Shown: positions 1 through 8,369 of the stretch, piece by piece
Layout: each line of letters begins with the position of its first letter
Position numbering within the stretch: the stretch's first letter is position 1
Origin: Streptomyces sp. DT2A-34
GTDB lineage: Bacteria > Actinomycetota > Actinomycetes > Streptomycetales > Streptomycetaceae
Assembly: GCF_030499515.1 (NCBI RefSeq)
Contig: NZ_JASTWJ010000001.1
Span: 1,612,001 to 1,676,000, forward strand
Reading direction: 5' to 3'
Length of the DNA: 64,000 bases
Made by a program: the position numbers and the translations under genes
The notes under the pieces: model-generated
The model's input: the letters and a program-made list of their open reading frames with translations, nothing else
What the model was told of the DNA's origin: nothing
Database searches by the model: none

Positions 1-545
1 CGAGCGGCGGACTCGCGCTCGTGGACGTCGAGTTGCTGCCCACGCACGGCGGCTCCATCCGGCTGTGGGCCCGGCCGACCGAGGTGGCCGGCGAGCCGAC
101 GCAGCGGGTGGCCGACGTGCTGGCCCGGGAGAAGGCCGCCGGGCTGCAGGAGCTGTCCGGGTACACCGAGTTCTCCGCCCGGGTGGCCACGGTGCGCCGG
201 GACCTGCTGCGGTTCCTCATCGAGGCGGCCGAGCGCGGCGAGACGGTCGTCGGCTACGGCGCCCCGGGCAAGGGCAACACCCTGCTCAACCACTGCGGTA
301 TCCGGCCCGACCTGCTCCCGTACACGGTCGACCGCAACCCCTACAAGCACGGCAGGTTCACCCCGGGCACCCGCATCCCGATCCTGCCGCCCGAGCAGAT
401 AGCCGCCGACAAGCCGGACTACGTCCTCGTCCTCCCGTGGAACCTGCGGGCCGAGCTGGTCGAGCAGCTGTCCTTCGTCCACGACTGGGGCGGCCGGCTG
501 GTCTTTCCCATCCCGGAACTGAGCATTGTCGAGGTCGCGTCTTGA
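1..545 (+). CDS. Sugar C-methyltransferase, C-terminal part (5' end outside window)
   Basis: The reading frame is open from the first bases of the window (frame starting at base 3) to a TGA at 543-545, so this is the 3' part of a gene that begins upstream. The visible part carries LLPTHGGSIR and, about 75 residues later, GYGAPGKGNTLLN. Both are hallmarks of the C-terminal domain of SAM-dependent NDP-deoxyhexose C-methyltransferases (TylC3-like, Methyltransf_14), where this half binds the sugar nucleotide. The SAM-binding half is not visible. The next gene starts 11 bases later and the rest of the operon is a sugar cluster, which fits a C-branched sugar. An ATG-less internal GTG at 21 is possible, but homologous sequence continues upstream of it, so it is not the true start. 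Confidence 0.85.
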   Translation, partial: SGGLALVDVELLPTHGGSIRLWARPTEVAGEPTQRVADVLAREKAAGLQELSGYTEFSARVATVRRDLLRFLIEAAERGETVVGYGAPGKGNTLLNHCGIRPDLLPYTVDRNPYKHGRFTPGTRIPILPPEQIAADKPDYVLVLPWNLRAELVEQLSFVHDWGGRLVFPIPELSIVEVAS

Positions 546-556
546 AAGGGCACAGC

Positions 557-1351
557 ATGAAGGTCGTTCTGTTCTGCGGCGGTTACGGGATGCGGATGCG
601 CAACGGAACCTCCGACGACGTGCCCAAGCCGATGGCGATGGTCGGCCCGCGACCGCTGATCTGGCACGTCATGCGCTACTACGCGCACTTCGGGCACACG
701 GAGTTCATCCTGTGCCTCGGGTACGGGGCCCACCACATCAAGGACTTCTTCCTCAACTACGAGGAGACGACGTCCAACGACTTCGTGCTGAGAGGCGGGC
801 GGACCGAGCTGCTGTCCACCGACATCTCGGACTGGACGATCACCTTCGCGCAGACCGGCGTCGAGTCACCGATCGGGGAACGGCTGCGCCGGGTGCGGCA
901 CCACCTGGACGGCGACGAGATGTTCCTCGCCAACTACGCCGACGTGCTCACCGACGCCCCGCTGCCGGAGATGATCGACCGGTTCGCGCGGCGCGACGCG
1001 GGCGCGTCGATGATGGTGGTGCCGCCGCAGTCGTCGTTCCACTGCGTGGAGCTGGGCGAGGACGGCCTGGTGGGCGGCATCACCGCGGTGAGCGAACTGC
1101 CGCTGTGGGAGAACGGCGGCTACTTCGTGCTCCGCCAGGAGGTCTTCGACCACCTCCCGGAGAACGGGGACCTGGTCGCCGACGGATGCGCCCAACTGGC
1201 CAAGCGCGGACGGTTGGTGGCGCACCGGCACCGCGGCTTCTGGAAGCCGACCGACACCGTGAAGGAGCGGGCCGCGCTCGACGAGGCCTACGCCCGGGGC
1301 GACCGCCCGTGGGCCGTGTGGGAGCGGGACAGCGCGGCGGTGAGCGCGTGA
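557..1351 (+). CDS. Glucose-1-phosphate cytidylyltransferase-like nucleotidyltransferase (RfbF family)
   Basis: A 264-residue protein that starts MKVVLFCGGYGMRMR, the nucleotide-binding signature of sugar-1-phosphate nucleotidyltransferases, followed by PKPMAMVGPRPLIWHVM, which resembles RfbF (alpha-D-glucose-1-phosphate cytidylyltransferase) more than RmlA. Length is close to RfbF (about 257). The segment ANYADVLTD replaces the usual YGDGVSD motif, so the exact sugar or nucleotide could differ. The family makes CDP-glucose from CTP and glucose-1-phosphate, the entry to CDP-deoxysugars. The ATG at 557 was chosen because the homology begins there. The frame is open further upstream, but that part only shadows the methyltransferase. 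The stop overlaps the next gene's GTG (GTGA). Confidence 0.85.
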   Translation: MKVVLFCGGYGMRMRNGTSDDVPKPMAMVGPRPLIWHVMRYYAHFGHTEFILCLGYGAHHIKDFFLNYEETTSNDFVLRGGRTELLSTDISDWTITFAQTGVESPIGERLRRVRHHLDGDEMFLANYADVLTDAPLPEMIDRFARRDAGASMMVVPPQSSFHCVELGEDGLVGGITAVSELPLWENGGYFVLRQEVFDHLPENGDLVADGCAQLAKRGRLVAHRHRGFWKPTDTVKERAALDEAYARGDRPWAVWERDSAAVSA

Positions 1352-1995
1352 TCCGGCTCGGGGCCGGGCGCGTGGACCGGATCGTCGCGGTGGGCGCGCA
1401 CTGCGACGACATCGCCATCGGCGCCGGCGGCACGCTGCTGACGCTGTGCCGTGCGCGGCCGGGTATCCGGGTCGACGCGCTGGTGCTCTCCGGCGGTGGC
1501 AGCGAGCGGGAGCAGGAGGAGCAGGCCGCGCTCGCCGCCTTCTGCCCGGACGCCGACCTGCGGCTGACCGTGCACAAGCTGCCGGACGGCCGGCAGCCCG
1601 TGCACTGGGACGAGGCCAAGGCCGCGGTCGAGGAACTGCGCGCGCAGACCGACCCGGATCTGATCCTGGCCCCGCGCACCGACGACGCGCACCAGGACCA
1701 CCGCGGCCTGGCGCAGTTGATACCCACCGCATTCCGCGACCACCTGGTCCTCGGCTACGAGATCGTCAAGTGGGACGGCGATCTCGGCCGGATGGCGGCG
1801 TACCAACCGCTGTCGCCGGAGATCGCCGAACAGAAGGTACGGCTGCTGCAGGAGCACTACCCCTCGCAGCGACACCGGCCCTGGTACGACCGCGAGGCCT
1901 TCCTCGGCCTGGCCCGGATCCGCGGCATCGAATGCCACGAGCGCTACGCCGAGGCGTTCGCCGTCACCAAACTCACGCTCGACCTGGGGGAATGA
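1348..1995 (+). CDS. PIG-L family deacetylase
   Basis: A 215-residue protein beginning at GTG 1348, overlapping the previous stop by four bases. The N-terminal motif VGAHCDDIAIGAGG corresponds to the PIG-L/LmbE zinc motif (usually PHPDD, here AHCDD), and a later DAHQDHRGL gives the third zinc ligand. This family removes acetyl groups from N-acetylglucosaminyl compounds and related amino sugars. In this operon it probably deacetylates a sugar intermediate or lipid-linked sugar, but the substrate is inferred from context only. Length is typical of the short bacterial members. It is cytoplasmic, with no signal peptide or membrane segment. Confidence 0.85.
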   Translation: MIRLGAGRVDRIVAVGAHCDDIAIGAGGTLLTLCRARPGIRVDALVLSGGGSEREQEEQAALAAFCPDADLRLTVHKLPDGRQPVHWDEAKAAVEELRAQTDPDLILAPRTDDAHQDHRGLAQLIPTAFRDHLVLGYEIVKWDGDLGRMAAYQPLSPEIAEQKVRLLQEHYPSQRHRPWYDREAFLGLARIRGIECHERYAEAFAVTKLTLDLGE

Positions 1996-1998
1996 ACC

Positions 1999-3024
1999 TT
2001 GCGCGTACTACTGACCGGACACCAGGGCTACCTGGGCACCGTCATGGCCCCTGTCCTTGCCGCCGCCGGGCATGAGGTCGTCGGCCTCGACGCCGGCCTG
2101 TTCGCCGACTGCGTGCTGGGCCCGACGCCCGCGGACCCGCGGGGGCACCGGGTGGACCTGCGTGACGTCACGGCCGAACACGTCGCCGGGGTCGACGCCG
2201 TGATCCACCTCGCCGCGCTCTCCAACGACCCCCTGGGATCGCTGGCGCCCGAGCTCACCTACGACATCAACCACCACGCGTCCGTACGGCTGGCCCGGCT
2301 GGCCCGCGACGCCGGAGTACGGCGCTTCCTGTACGCGTCGACCTGCTCGGTCTACGGCGCCGCCGGCGGCGACGACCTGGTGGGCGAGGACGCCCCGCTG
2401 CGCCCGGTGACGCCGTACGCGGAGTCCAAGGTGCGAGTGGAGGACGACCTGCACGCCCTGGCCGACGGCGACTTCACCCCGGTGTTCATGCGCAACGCCA
2501 CCGCCTTCGGCTACTCGCCCCGACTGCGCGCCGACATCGTGCTGAACAACCTGGTGGGCCACGCGCTCCTGTCCGGCGAGGTGCTGGTGCTCTCCGACGG
2601 CACCCCTTGGCGCCCGCTGGTGCACGCCGCCGACATCGCACGGGCCTTCACGGCCGCGCTGACCGCGCCGCGGGAAGCGGTGCACGACCGGGCGTTCAAC
2701 ATCGGCAGCGAGATCAACAACGTCACGGTCGCCGAGATCGCCGAGCAGGTCGCCGAGGCGGTCTCCGGCTCCAAGGTGGTGATCACCGGCGAGACCGGGG
2801 CCGATCCGCGGTCGTACCGGGTGGACTTCTCCCGGTTCCGCGCCGCGGTGCCCGGCTTCGACTGCGAGTGGACGGTGAAGCAGGGCGCGCTCGAACTCGC
2901 CGACGCCTACCGGAAACACGGGCTGACCCGGGAGGACTTCGACCGACGCTTCACCCGCCTTGCCGTGCTGCGCGCGGCGTCCGGCGCCGGTGCCGTGGAC
3001 GACACCCTGCGGTGGCGCGGATGA
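1999..3024 (+). CDS. NAD-dependent epimerase/dehydratase (extended SDR)
   Basis: A 341-residue extended short-chain dehydrogenase. The Rossmann motif GHQGYLG lies at residues 7-13 and the catalytic YAESK (YxxxK) near residue 136, with the preceding active-site serine region STCSVYG. Such enzymes act as nucleotide-sugar 4-epimerases, 4,6-dehydratases or 4-ketoreductases with NAD(P). Which reaction applies cannot be read from the sequence, but the RfbF-like gene upstream suggests a CDP-sugar. The start is TTG at 1999: it is the only start codon that keeps the full glycine-rich motif, and it follows the upstream stop by three bases. The 3' end overlaps the next gene (ATGA). Confidence 0.85.
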   Translation: MRVLLTGHQGYLGTVMAPVLAAAGHEVVGLDAGLFADCVLGPTPADPRGHRVDLRDVTAEHVAGVDAVIHLAALSNDPLGSLAPELTYDINHHASVRLARLARDAGVRRFLYASTCSVYGAAGGDDLVGEDAPLRPVTPYAESKVRVEDDLHALADGDFTPVFMRNATAFGYSPRLRADIVLNNLVGHALLSGEVLVLSDGTPWRPLVHAADIARAFTAALTAPREAVHDRAFNIGSEINNVTVAEIAEQVAEAVSGSKVVITGETGADPRSYRVDFSRFRAAVPGFDCEWTVKQGALELADAYRKHGLTREDFDRRFTRLAVLRAASGAGAVDDTLRWRG

Positions 3025-4319
3025 CCGCGGCCGGCGAACAGCCGATGACCTCGGCCGGCGACGAGATGTACGCGCTGGTGGAGCGGCTGTACCCGCTGTG
3101 CCGCAGCATCACCGGCGACGGTGTGCGCGCCACCCTGGACATCGTCGGCGAGTACGTCCCGCTGCAGGTGCACGAGGTGCCGACCGGGACGCAGGTGCTC
3201 GACTGGACGGTGCCGCAGGAGTGGAACATCCGGGACGCGTACATCGCCGACGGCGCCGGCCACCGGGTCGTGGACTTCGCCGCGTCCAGCCTGCACGTGC
3301 TCGGCTACAGCGTGCCGGTGTCGGCGACCATGCCGCTGTCCGAGCTGCGTGAACACCTGCACACCCTGCCGGAGCACCCGAACTGGGTGCCGTACCGCAC
3401 CAGTTACTACAAGCCGGAATGGGGCTTCTGCCTGGCCCAGGAGACCCTGGACGCGCTGCCGGACGGCGAGTACGAGGTGCGCATCGACTCCACACTCGCC
3501 GACGGCCACCTCACCTACGCCGAGCACGTGGTCCCCGGTCAGGTCCCCGACGAGGTGATCGTCTCCTGCCACGTCTGCCACCCGTCGCTGGCCAACGACA
3601 ACCTGGCCGGCATCGCGGTGGCGACGTTCCTGGCCCGGGCGCTGGCACAGCAGACGCCGTACTACACCTACCGGTTCCTGTTCGCGCCCGGCACCATCGG
3701 GGCGATCACCTGGCTGGCCCGCAACAAGGAGCGGGTGGAACGGGTCAAGCACGGGCTCGTGCTGGCCTGTGCCGGCGACCCGGGCCAACTGACGTACAAG
3801 CGGAGCAGGCGCGGCGACGCGGAGATCGACCGGGTGATGCGGCATGTGCTGGCCGCCTCCGAACGCCCGCACCACGTCACCGAGTTCACTCCGTACGGCT
3901 ACGACGAGCGGCAGTTCTGCTCCCCCGGCTTCGATCTCGGCGTGGGCTCGCTCACCCGGACCCCGTACGCCGGCTACCCCGAGTACCACACCTCGGCGGA
4001 CAACCTGGACTTCGTCTCCCCGGGGGCGATGGCGGACACCCTCGCCGTCTGCCGCGAGGCGTTCGCCGTCCTCGACCGCAACCGGCGGTACCTCAACCTC
4101 AGCCCCTACGGCGAACCACAGCTGGGCCGACGCGGGTTGTACGACGCGCTCGGCGGCCGCAGCGACACCAAGCAGGCCCAGATGGCCATGCTCTGGGTGC
4201 TCAACCTCTCCGACGGCGAGCACGGTCTGCTGGACGTCGCCGAGCGGTCCGGGCTGCCGTTCGACACCGTCGCCACCGCGGCCGACGCCCTGCACGGCGC
4301 CGGGCTGATCAAGGCATGA
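3021..4319 (+). CDS. DUF4910 aminopeptidase-like protein with C-terminal winged-helix domain
   Basis: A 432-residue protein of the DUF4910/DUF2172 aminopeptidase-like family. The segment SCHVCHPSLANDNLAG around residues 190-205 has the His and Asp arrangement of an M28-like zinc peptidase, and a later EYHTSADNLDF supplies a further His/Asp ligand set. The final 80 residues (from GEPQLGRRGLYDALGG on) look like the winged-helix module that ends this family. Members recur in surface-polysaccharide and deoxysugar clusters, where their role is not established. They could hydrolyse an amide on a sugar rather than a peptide. The start at ATG 3021 overlaps the previous stop. The gene sits in the middle of the sugar operon with a four-base overlap on both sides. 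Confidence 0.8.
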   Translation: MTAAGEQPMTSAGDEMYALVERLYPLCRSITGDGVRATLDIVGEYVPLQVHEVPTGTQVLDWTVPQEWNIRDAYIADGAGHRVVDFAASSLHVLGYSVPVSATMPLSELREHLHTLPEHPNWVPYRTSYYKPEWGFCLAQETLDALPDGEYEVRIDSTLADGHLTYAEHVVPGQVPDEVIVSCHVCHPSLANDNLAGIAVATFLARALAQQTPYYTYRFLFAPGTIGAITWLARNKERVERVKHGLVLACAGDPGQLTYKRSRRGDAEIDRVMRHVLAASERPHHVTEFTPYGYDERQFCSPGFDLGVGSLTRTPYAGYPEYHTSADNLDFVSPGAMADTLAVCREAFAVLDRNRRYLNLSPYGEPQLGRRGLYDALGGRSDTKQAQMAMLWVLNLSDGEHGLLDVAERSGLPFDTVATAADALHGAGLIKA

Positions 4320-5614
4320 CGCCGATGACCACCGAGGGGGCGAAGACGACGACACCGGCGGGATCCGCCCGGCGGGGCATCGTCGGCCGACTGTCCTGGG
4401 GACTGGCCGACCAGGCGGCCTCCAGCATGACCAACTTCGCGGTGGGGATCTACGTGGCCCGCTCGCTGGGGCTGACCGCGTTCGGCGTGTTCAGCCTGGC
4501 CTGGGTGACCTACGGCGTGGTGCTCAACGTCTCCCGCGGGCTGGCCACCGATCCGCTCGTGGTGCGCTTCAGCGGCGTGTCGGACGCGGCCTGGCGCGGG
4601 GCGGTGGCCCGGTCGTCGGGTACCGCACTCGGCGTAGGCGCAGCCATCGGTGCGGTGTGTCTGGTGGTCGGGCTCGGTCTCGGCGGCCGCGTGGGACCCG
4701 CGTTCGCCTGCCTCGGCGTCATGCTGCCGGGGCTGCTGTTGCAGGACGCCTGGCGGTTCTCCTTCTTCGCCGCCGGCGCCGGGCGGAAGGCGTTCGTCAA
4801 CGACGTCGTGTGGGGCGTCGCGCTCGTCCCGGCCATGGTCGTGGCGGCCCGCGTGGGCAGCGTGGCCGCTTTCGTGCTCGCCTGGGGCGCGTCCGCCACG
4901 GTGGCGGCGGCGTACGGCTACCTCCAGTCCGGCATCCGGCCCCGGGTGACCGGGGCGCGCGGGTGGCTTCGCGAGCAGCGCGATCTCGGCTCGCGGTACC
5001 TGGTCGAGAACGTCAGCCTCAGCGGCGCGAGCCAGCTGCGGGCCTACGGGCTCGGCGCGATCGTCGGGGTCGGCGCGGTGGGTGCGGTGCGGGGCGCCGA
5101 GCTCCTGCTCGGCCCGTTCCTCGCCGTGCTGATGGGCCTTTCGCTGGTCACCGTCCCGGAGGCGGCACGGGTGCTGCGGCGGACGCCGCACCGCCTCGGC
5201 GCGTTCTGCCTCCTGCTGGGTGGCGGGCAGGCCGCCGCCGCGCTGCTCTGGGGCGGGGCGCTGCTGCTGATGCCGGACCGGCTCGGCGAGTTGGTGCTCG
5301 GCGGCGTCTGGAGCTCTGCCTCGGAGCTCATCGTGCCGGTCACCCTCGGCGTCGCGGGCGCCGGCCTCGGCACCGGCGCGGCGGCCGGGCTGCGCGCGCT
5401 CGGCGCGGCCCGGCGCAGCCTGCGTGCCCAACTGTTCGCCTCCGCCTGCTACGTCGGCGGCGGGCTCGGCGGGGCGGCCCTGGCCGGCACGGTCGGCTCG
5501 GCCTGGGGGGTCGCCGCCGCGACCGTCTGCGGCTCGGCCGTGTGGTGGCTGCAACTGCGGTCCGCCCTGCGCGAGCACCACCACGACCCCATCCCCGAAG
5601 TGAGGACCTCATGA
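4316..5614 (+). CDS. Polysaccharide flippase / oligosaccharide export membrane protein
   Basis: A 432-residue, strongly hydrophobic protein with about 12 predicted membrane helices, beginning after a short polar stretch with LADQAASSMTNFAVGIYVARSLG. That opening is typical of Wzx-like flippases of the MOP superfamily (first helix with a conserved polar face, then a second helix after a GxxxFG loop, here TAFGVFSLAW). It probably moves a lipid-linked sugar unit made by this operon across the membrane. The ATG at 4316 overlaps the previous stop. A second ATG three codons later is equally possible. The operon continues directly into a glycosyltransferase, as in polysaccharide clusters. Substrate unknown. 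Confidence 0.75.
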   Translation: MTPMTTEGAKTTTPAGSARRGIVGRLSWGLADQAASSMTNFAVGIYVARSLGLTAFGVFSLAWVTYGVVLNVSRGLATDPLVVRFSGVSDAAWRGAVARSSGTALGVGAAIGAVCLVVGLGLGGRVGPAFACLGVMLPGLLLQDAWRFSFFAAGAGRKAFVNDVVWGVALVPAMVVAARVGSVAAFVLAWGASATVAAAYGYLQSGIRPRVTGARGWLREQRDLGSRYLVENVSLSGASQLRAYGLGAIVGVGAVGAVRGAELLLGPFLAVLMGLSLVTVPEAARVLRRTPHRLGAFCLLLGGGQAAAALLWGGALLLMPDRLGELVLGGVWSSASELIVPVTLGVAGAGLGTGAAAGLRALGAARRSLRAQLFASACYVGGGLGGAALAGTVGSAWGVAAATVCGSAVWWLQLRSALREHHHDPIPEVRTS

Positions 5615-6576
5615 CCGACCGACCCAGGCTGAGCATCGGCCTGCCCGTGTACAACGGCGAGGAGTACCTGGCCGAGGCGCTCGACGCCCTGCTCGGCCAG
5701 ACCTACGAGGACTTCGAGCTGGTCATCTCCGACAACGCCTCGACCGACGGGACCCAGGACATCTGCCGCGCGTACGCGGCGCGGGACTCGCGTATCCGGT
5801 ACATCCGGCTGACCCGGAACATCGGCGCCGCGCCGAACCACAACCACGTGTTCACCGAGTGCCGCGGCGAACTGTTCAAGTGGGCCTCGCACGACGACCT
5901 TTACGCCCGCGACCTGCTGCGGCTCTGCGTTCAGGCGCTGGACGAGCGGCCGGACGTGATCCTCGCGCACTCCGGCCAGGCCGTCATCGACGGCGACGGC
6001 CAGGTGAAGGTCCCGTACGAGTACGGGCTCGCCACCGACTCGCCGCACGCGCCGGAGCGCTTCCGCAGCCTGCTGTTCGAGCCCGGCGGCGACGACTTCT
6101 ACGGGGTGATGCGGGCCGACGTGCTGCGCCGGGTGAAGCCGCACGACAGCTACCACCACGCGGACCGCACGTTCGTCGCCGAGATCACCCTGCACGGGCC
6201 CTTCCACCAGGTGCCGGAGCTGCTGTACTTCCGCCGCGACCATCCCACCCGCGCCGAGCGGGCGAACCCTTCCAAGCGCTCCCGGTGCGTCAACCTGGAC
6301 CCGCGCCGGGCCGGACCGCTGCACCCGACGCCCCGGCTGCTCGCCGAGTACGTCTGGGGCTTCGCCTCGGCGATCCGGCGGGCGCCGTTGTCGCCGGCCG
6401 ACCGGCGAGCGTGCTACCGCCACCTGACCGCATGGATGACCAGCCGGGTCCGGCCGGGCGCCGGCGAGCGGGTCGAGGACCGCGCCCCGGTCGACCCGGG
6501 CCGGCTCACTGTCTCCGTCGACGCCCTCGTCGCCGGCCGTGAAGCTCGTGAAGCTCGTGAAGGGAGGCAGGCATGA
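5611..6576 (+). CDS. Family 2 glycosyltransferase (GT-A fold)
   Basis: A 321-residue protein beginning SIGLPVYNGEEYLAEALDAL, the standard GT2 opening, followed by the metal-proximal Asp region ISDNASTDGTQ and a later HDDLYARD, where the DxD-like acidic pair would bind the nucleotide-sugar metal. It is soluble, with no membrane segment, and should transfer a sugar from an activated donor to a growing glycan or lipid carrier on the cytoplasmic side. It overlaps the flippase stop by four bases and the pyruvyl-transferase start by four, so it is made from the same transcript. The acceptor and donor are not predictable. Confidence 0.9.
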   Translation: MTDRPRLSIGLPVYNGEEYLAEALDALLGQTYEDFELVISDNASTDGTQDICRAYAARDSRIRYIRLTRNIGAAPNHNHVFTECRGELFKWASHDDLYARDLLRLCVQALDERPDVILAHSGQAVIDGDGQVKVPYEYGLATDSPHAPERFRSLLFEPGGDDFYGVMRADVLRRVKPHDSYHHADRTFVAEITLHGPFHQVPELLYFRRDHPTRAERANPSKRSRCVNLDPRRAGPLHPTPRLLAEYVWGFASAIRRAPLSPADRRACYRHLTAWMTSRVRPGAGERVEDRAPVDPGRLTVSVDALVAGREAREAREGRQA

Positions 6577-7814
6577 CGTCCGCGGACGAAACCCCGGTCC
6601 GCGTCGGGGTGTTCGGCCTGCTCGGCTCCGGCAACCTCGGCAACGACGGGTCCCTCGAAGCCGTGCTCGGGTACCTCCGCGCCGAGCACCCGGAGGCGGT
6701 CGTGGACGCGCTCTGCGGCGGACCCGAGGCCGTCGCGGCCCGGTACGGGATCCCCGCGACGCGGCTGCACTGGTACCGCGGGGAGTACCGGACCGCGTCG
6801 CGTGCGGGCGCGATCGCGGCGAAGGGGCTCGGCAAACTCGTCGACGTCTTCCGCACCGCCGCCTGGGTGCGTCGGCACGACGTGGTGATCGTGCCGGGCA
6901 TGGGCGTCCTGGAGGCCACGCTGCCGCTGCGGCCGTGGGGCTTGCCGTACTCGCTGTTCCTGCTCTGCGCGAGCGGCCGGCTGCTGCGCACCCGGGTCGC
7001 GCTGGTCGGCGTCGGCGCCGCCCCGATCGGCAACCGGCCGACCCAGTCCCTGGTGCGCTGGTCGGCACGCCTTGCCTCGTACCGCTCGTACCGGGATACC
7101 CAGTCCCGCGACGCGATGCGGGCGATGGGCGTGGACACCGCGCGCGACGAGGTCTACCCGGACCTCGCGTTCGCCCTGCCGACGCCACCGGCGGGCACGC
7201 CCTCGGGCACGGTGTGCGTCGGCGTCATGGACTTCCACGGCGGCAACGACGACCGCGCCCGGGGCGAGGAGATCCACCGGCGCTACCTCGACGGGACAAC
7301 CGCATTCGTTCGCGCGCTGATCGCGGACGGCAGGCAGGTCCGGCTGCTCACCGGCGACGCCTGCGACGCGCCGGTGGTCACCGCGATCCTCGACGCGGTG
7401 GACTCGCCGCTGGTCACCGCCGCCGAGACGGCCTCCCTCGCCGACCTGATGAAGGAGACGGCGGCCGCCGACACCGTGGTGGCGACCCGCTACCACAACC
7501 TGATCTGCGCGCTGAAGGTCGGCACACCGACCCTCGCCCTCAGCTACGCGGAGAAGAGCGACGCGCTCATGGACCGGATGGGTCTTGCCGCGTACTGCCA
7601 CCCGGCGCGCGAGGTCGACGCCGACCGGTTGCTCGACCAGTTCCGGGCGCTGGAGAAGCGGTCGGCCGAGCTGCGGCAGACCCTCGCCGAGCGAAACCTG
7701 GTAGCCGCCCGGCAACTCGAGGACCAGTTCACCGAGTTGACGGCGGCCCTGTTCCCGACGGCCGATCACGCCCACGCCCAAGCCCACGCCCGCACTCGGC
7801 AGGAGACTCCGTGA
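6573..7814 (+). CDS. Polysaccharide pyruvyl transferase family protein
   Basis: A 413-residue protein starting after a short polar stretch with VGVFGLLGSGNLGNDG, the conserved N-terminal motif of the polysaccharide pyruvyl transferase family (CsaB, WcaK-like). The C-terminal part has VVATRYHNLICALKVGTP, the equivalent of the family's RxHxxxxA motif. These enzymes attach a pyruvate ketal from phosphoenolpyruvate to a sugar, giving it a negative charge. That is known for some members and inferred here. The ATG at 6573 overlaps the preceding stop. Two short in-frame repeats (EAREAREGR) end the preceding gene just upstream. Confidence 0.85.
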   Translation: MTSADETPVRVGVFGLLGSGNLGNDGSLEAVLGYLRAEHPEAVVDALCGGPEAVAARYGIPATRLHWYRGEYRTASRAGAIAAKGLGKLVDVFRTAAWVRRHDVVIVPGMGVLEATLPLRPWGLPYSLFLLCASGRLLRTRVALVGVGAAPIGNRPTQSLVRWSARLASYRSYRDTQSRDAMRAMGVDTARDEVYPDLAFALPTPPAGTPSGTVCVGVMDFHGGNDDRARGEEIHRRYLDGTTAFVRALIADGRQVRLLTGDACDAPVVTAILDAVDSPLVTAAETASLADLMKETAAADTVVATRYHNLICALKVGTPTLALSYAEKSDALMDRMGLAAYCHPAREVDADRLLDQFRALEKRSAELRQTLAERNLVAARQLEDQFTELTAALFPTADHAHAQAHARTRQETP

Positions 7815-8362
7815 AAGCCATCGAAGTCCCGGAGATCGCGGGCGCGTACCTCTTCGAACCGACGCCGTACGCCGACGAGCGCGGCTTCTTCTGCCGCACC
7901 TTCGACGCCGACGTAGTCCGCTCGGTGGGCCTCGACCCGCACGCCTTCGTCCAGGACAGCCTGTCCCGCTCTGCCCGGGGCGTGCTGCGCGGCCTGCACC
8001 TGCGCGCGGGCGCCGGCGAGGCCAAGCTGGTGCGATGCTCGTACGGGAGGATCTTCGACGTCGTCGTGGACCTGCGGCCGGACTCGCCGACATACCGCAA
8101 CCGGGCCTTCTTCGAGCTGTCCGACGAGACGCAGACGACCCTGTACATCCCGGCGGGATGCGCCCACGGCTTCCAGGCGATGACCGAGACCGCCGACACC
8201 TCGTACCGGATCGACCGCCCGCACGATCCGGCCGAGGACGTGACGATCGCCTTCGACGACCCGGAGCTCGCGATCCCCTGGCCGCTGCCGGTCACCTCGA
8301 TGTCCCAGCGGGACCGGGAGGCGCCGAGCCTCGCCGAGGTCCTGAAGCAAAGAGAGAAGTGA
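7811..8362 (+). CDS. dTDP-4-dehydrorhamnose 3,5-epimerase-like (RmlC family) protein
   Basis: A 183-residue cupin-fold protein with ERGFFCRTFD, RGVLRGLHLR (containing the catalytic His of RmlC) and YIPAGCAHGFQ, which together define the RmlC/RfbC family. It would epimerise carbon 3 and/or 5 of a 4-keto-6-deoxy nucleotide sugar. Length matches the family (about 180-200). The start is GTG 7811, overlapping the previous stop. With an RfbF-like enzyme in the same operon the substrate may be a CDP- rather than dTDP-linked sugar. This is an inference. Confidence 0.88.
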   Translation: MKAIEVPEIAGAYLFEPTPYADERGFFCRTFDADVVRSVGLDPHAFVQDSLSRSARGVLRGLHLRAGAGEAKLVRCSYGRIFDVVVDLRPDSPTYRNRAFFELSDETQTTLYIPAGCAHGFQAMTETADTSYRIDRPHDPAEDVTIAFDDPELAIPWPLPVTSMSQRDREAPSLAEVLKQREK

Positions 8363-8369
8363 GGTCGGC

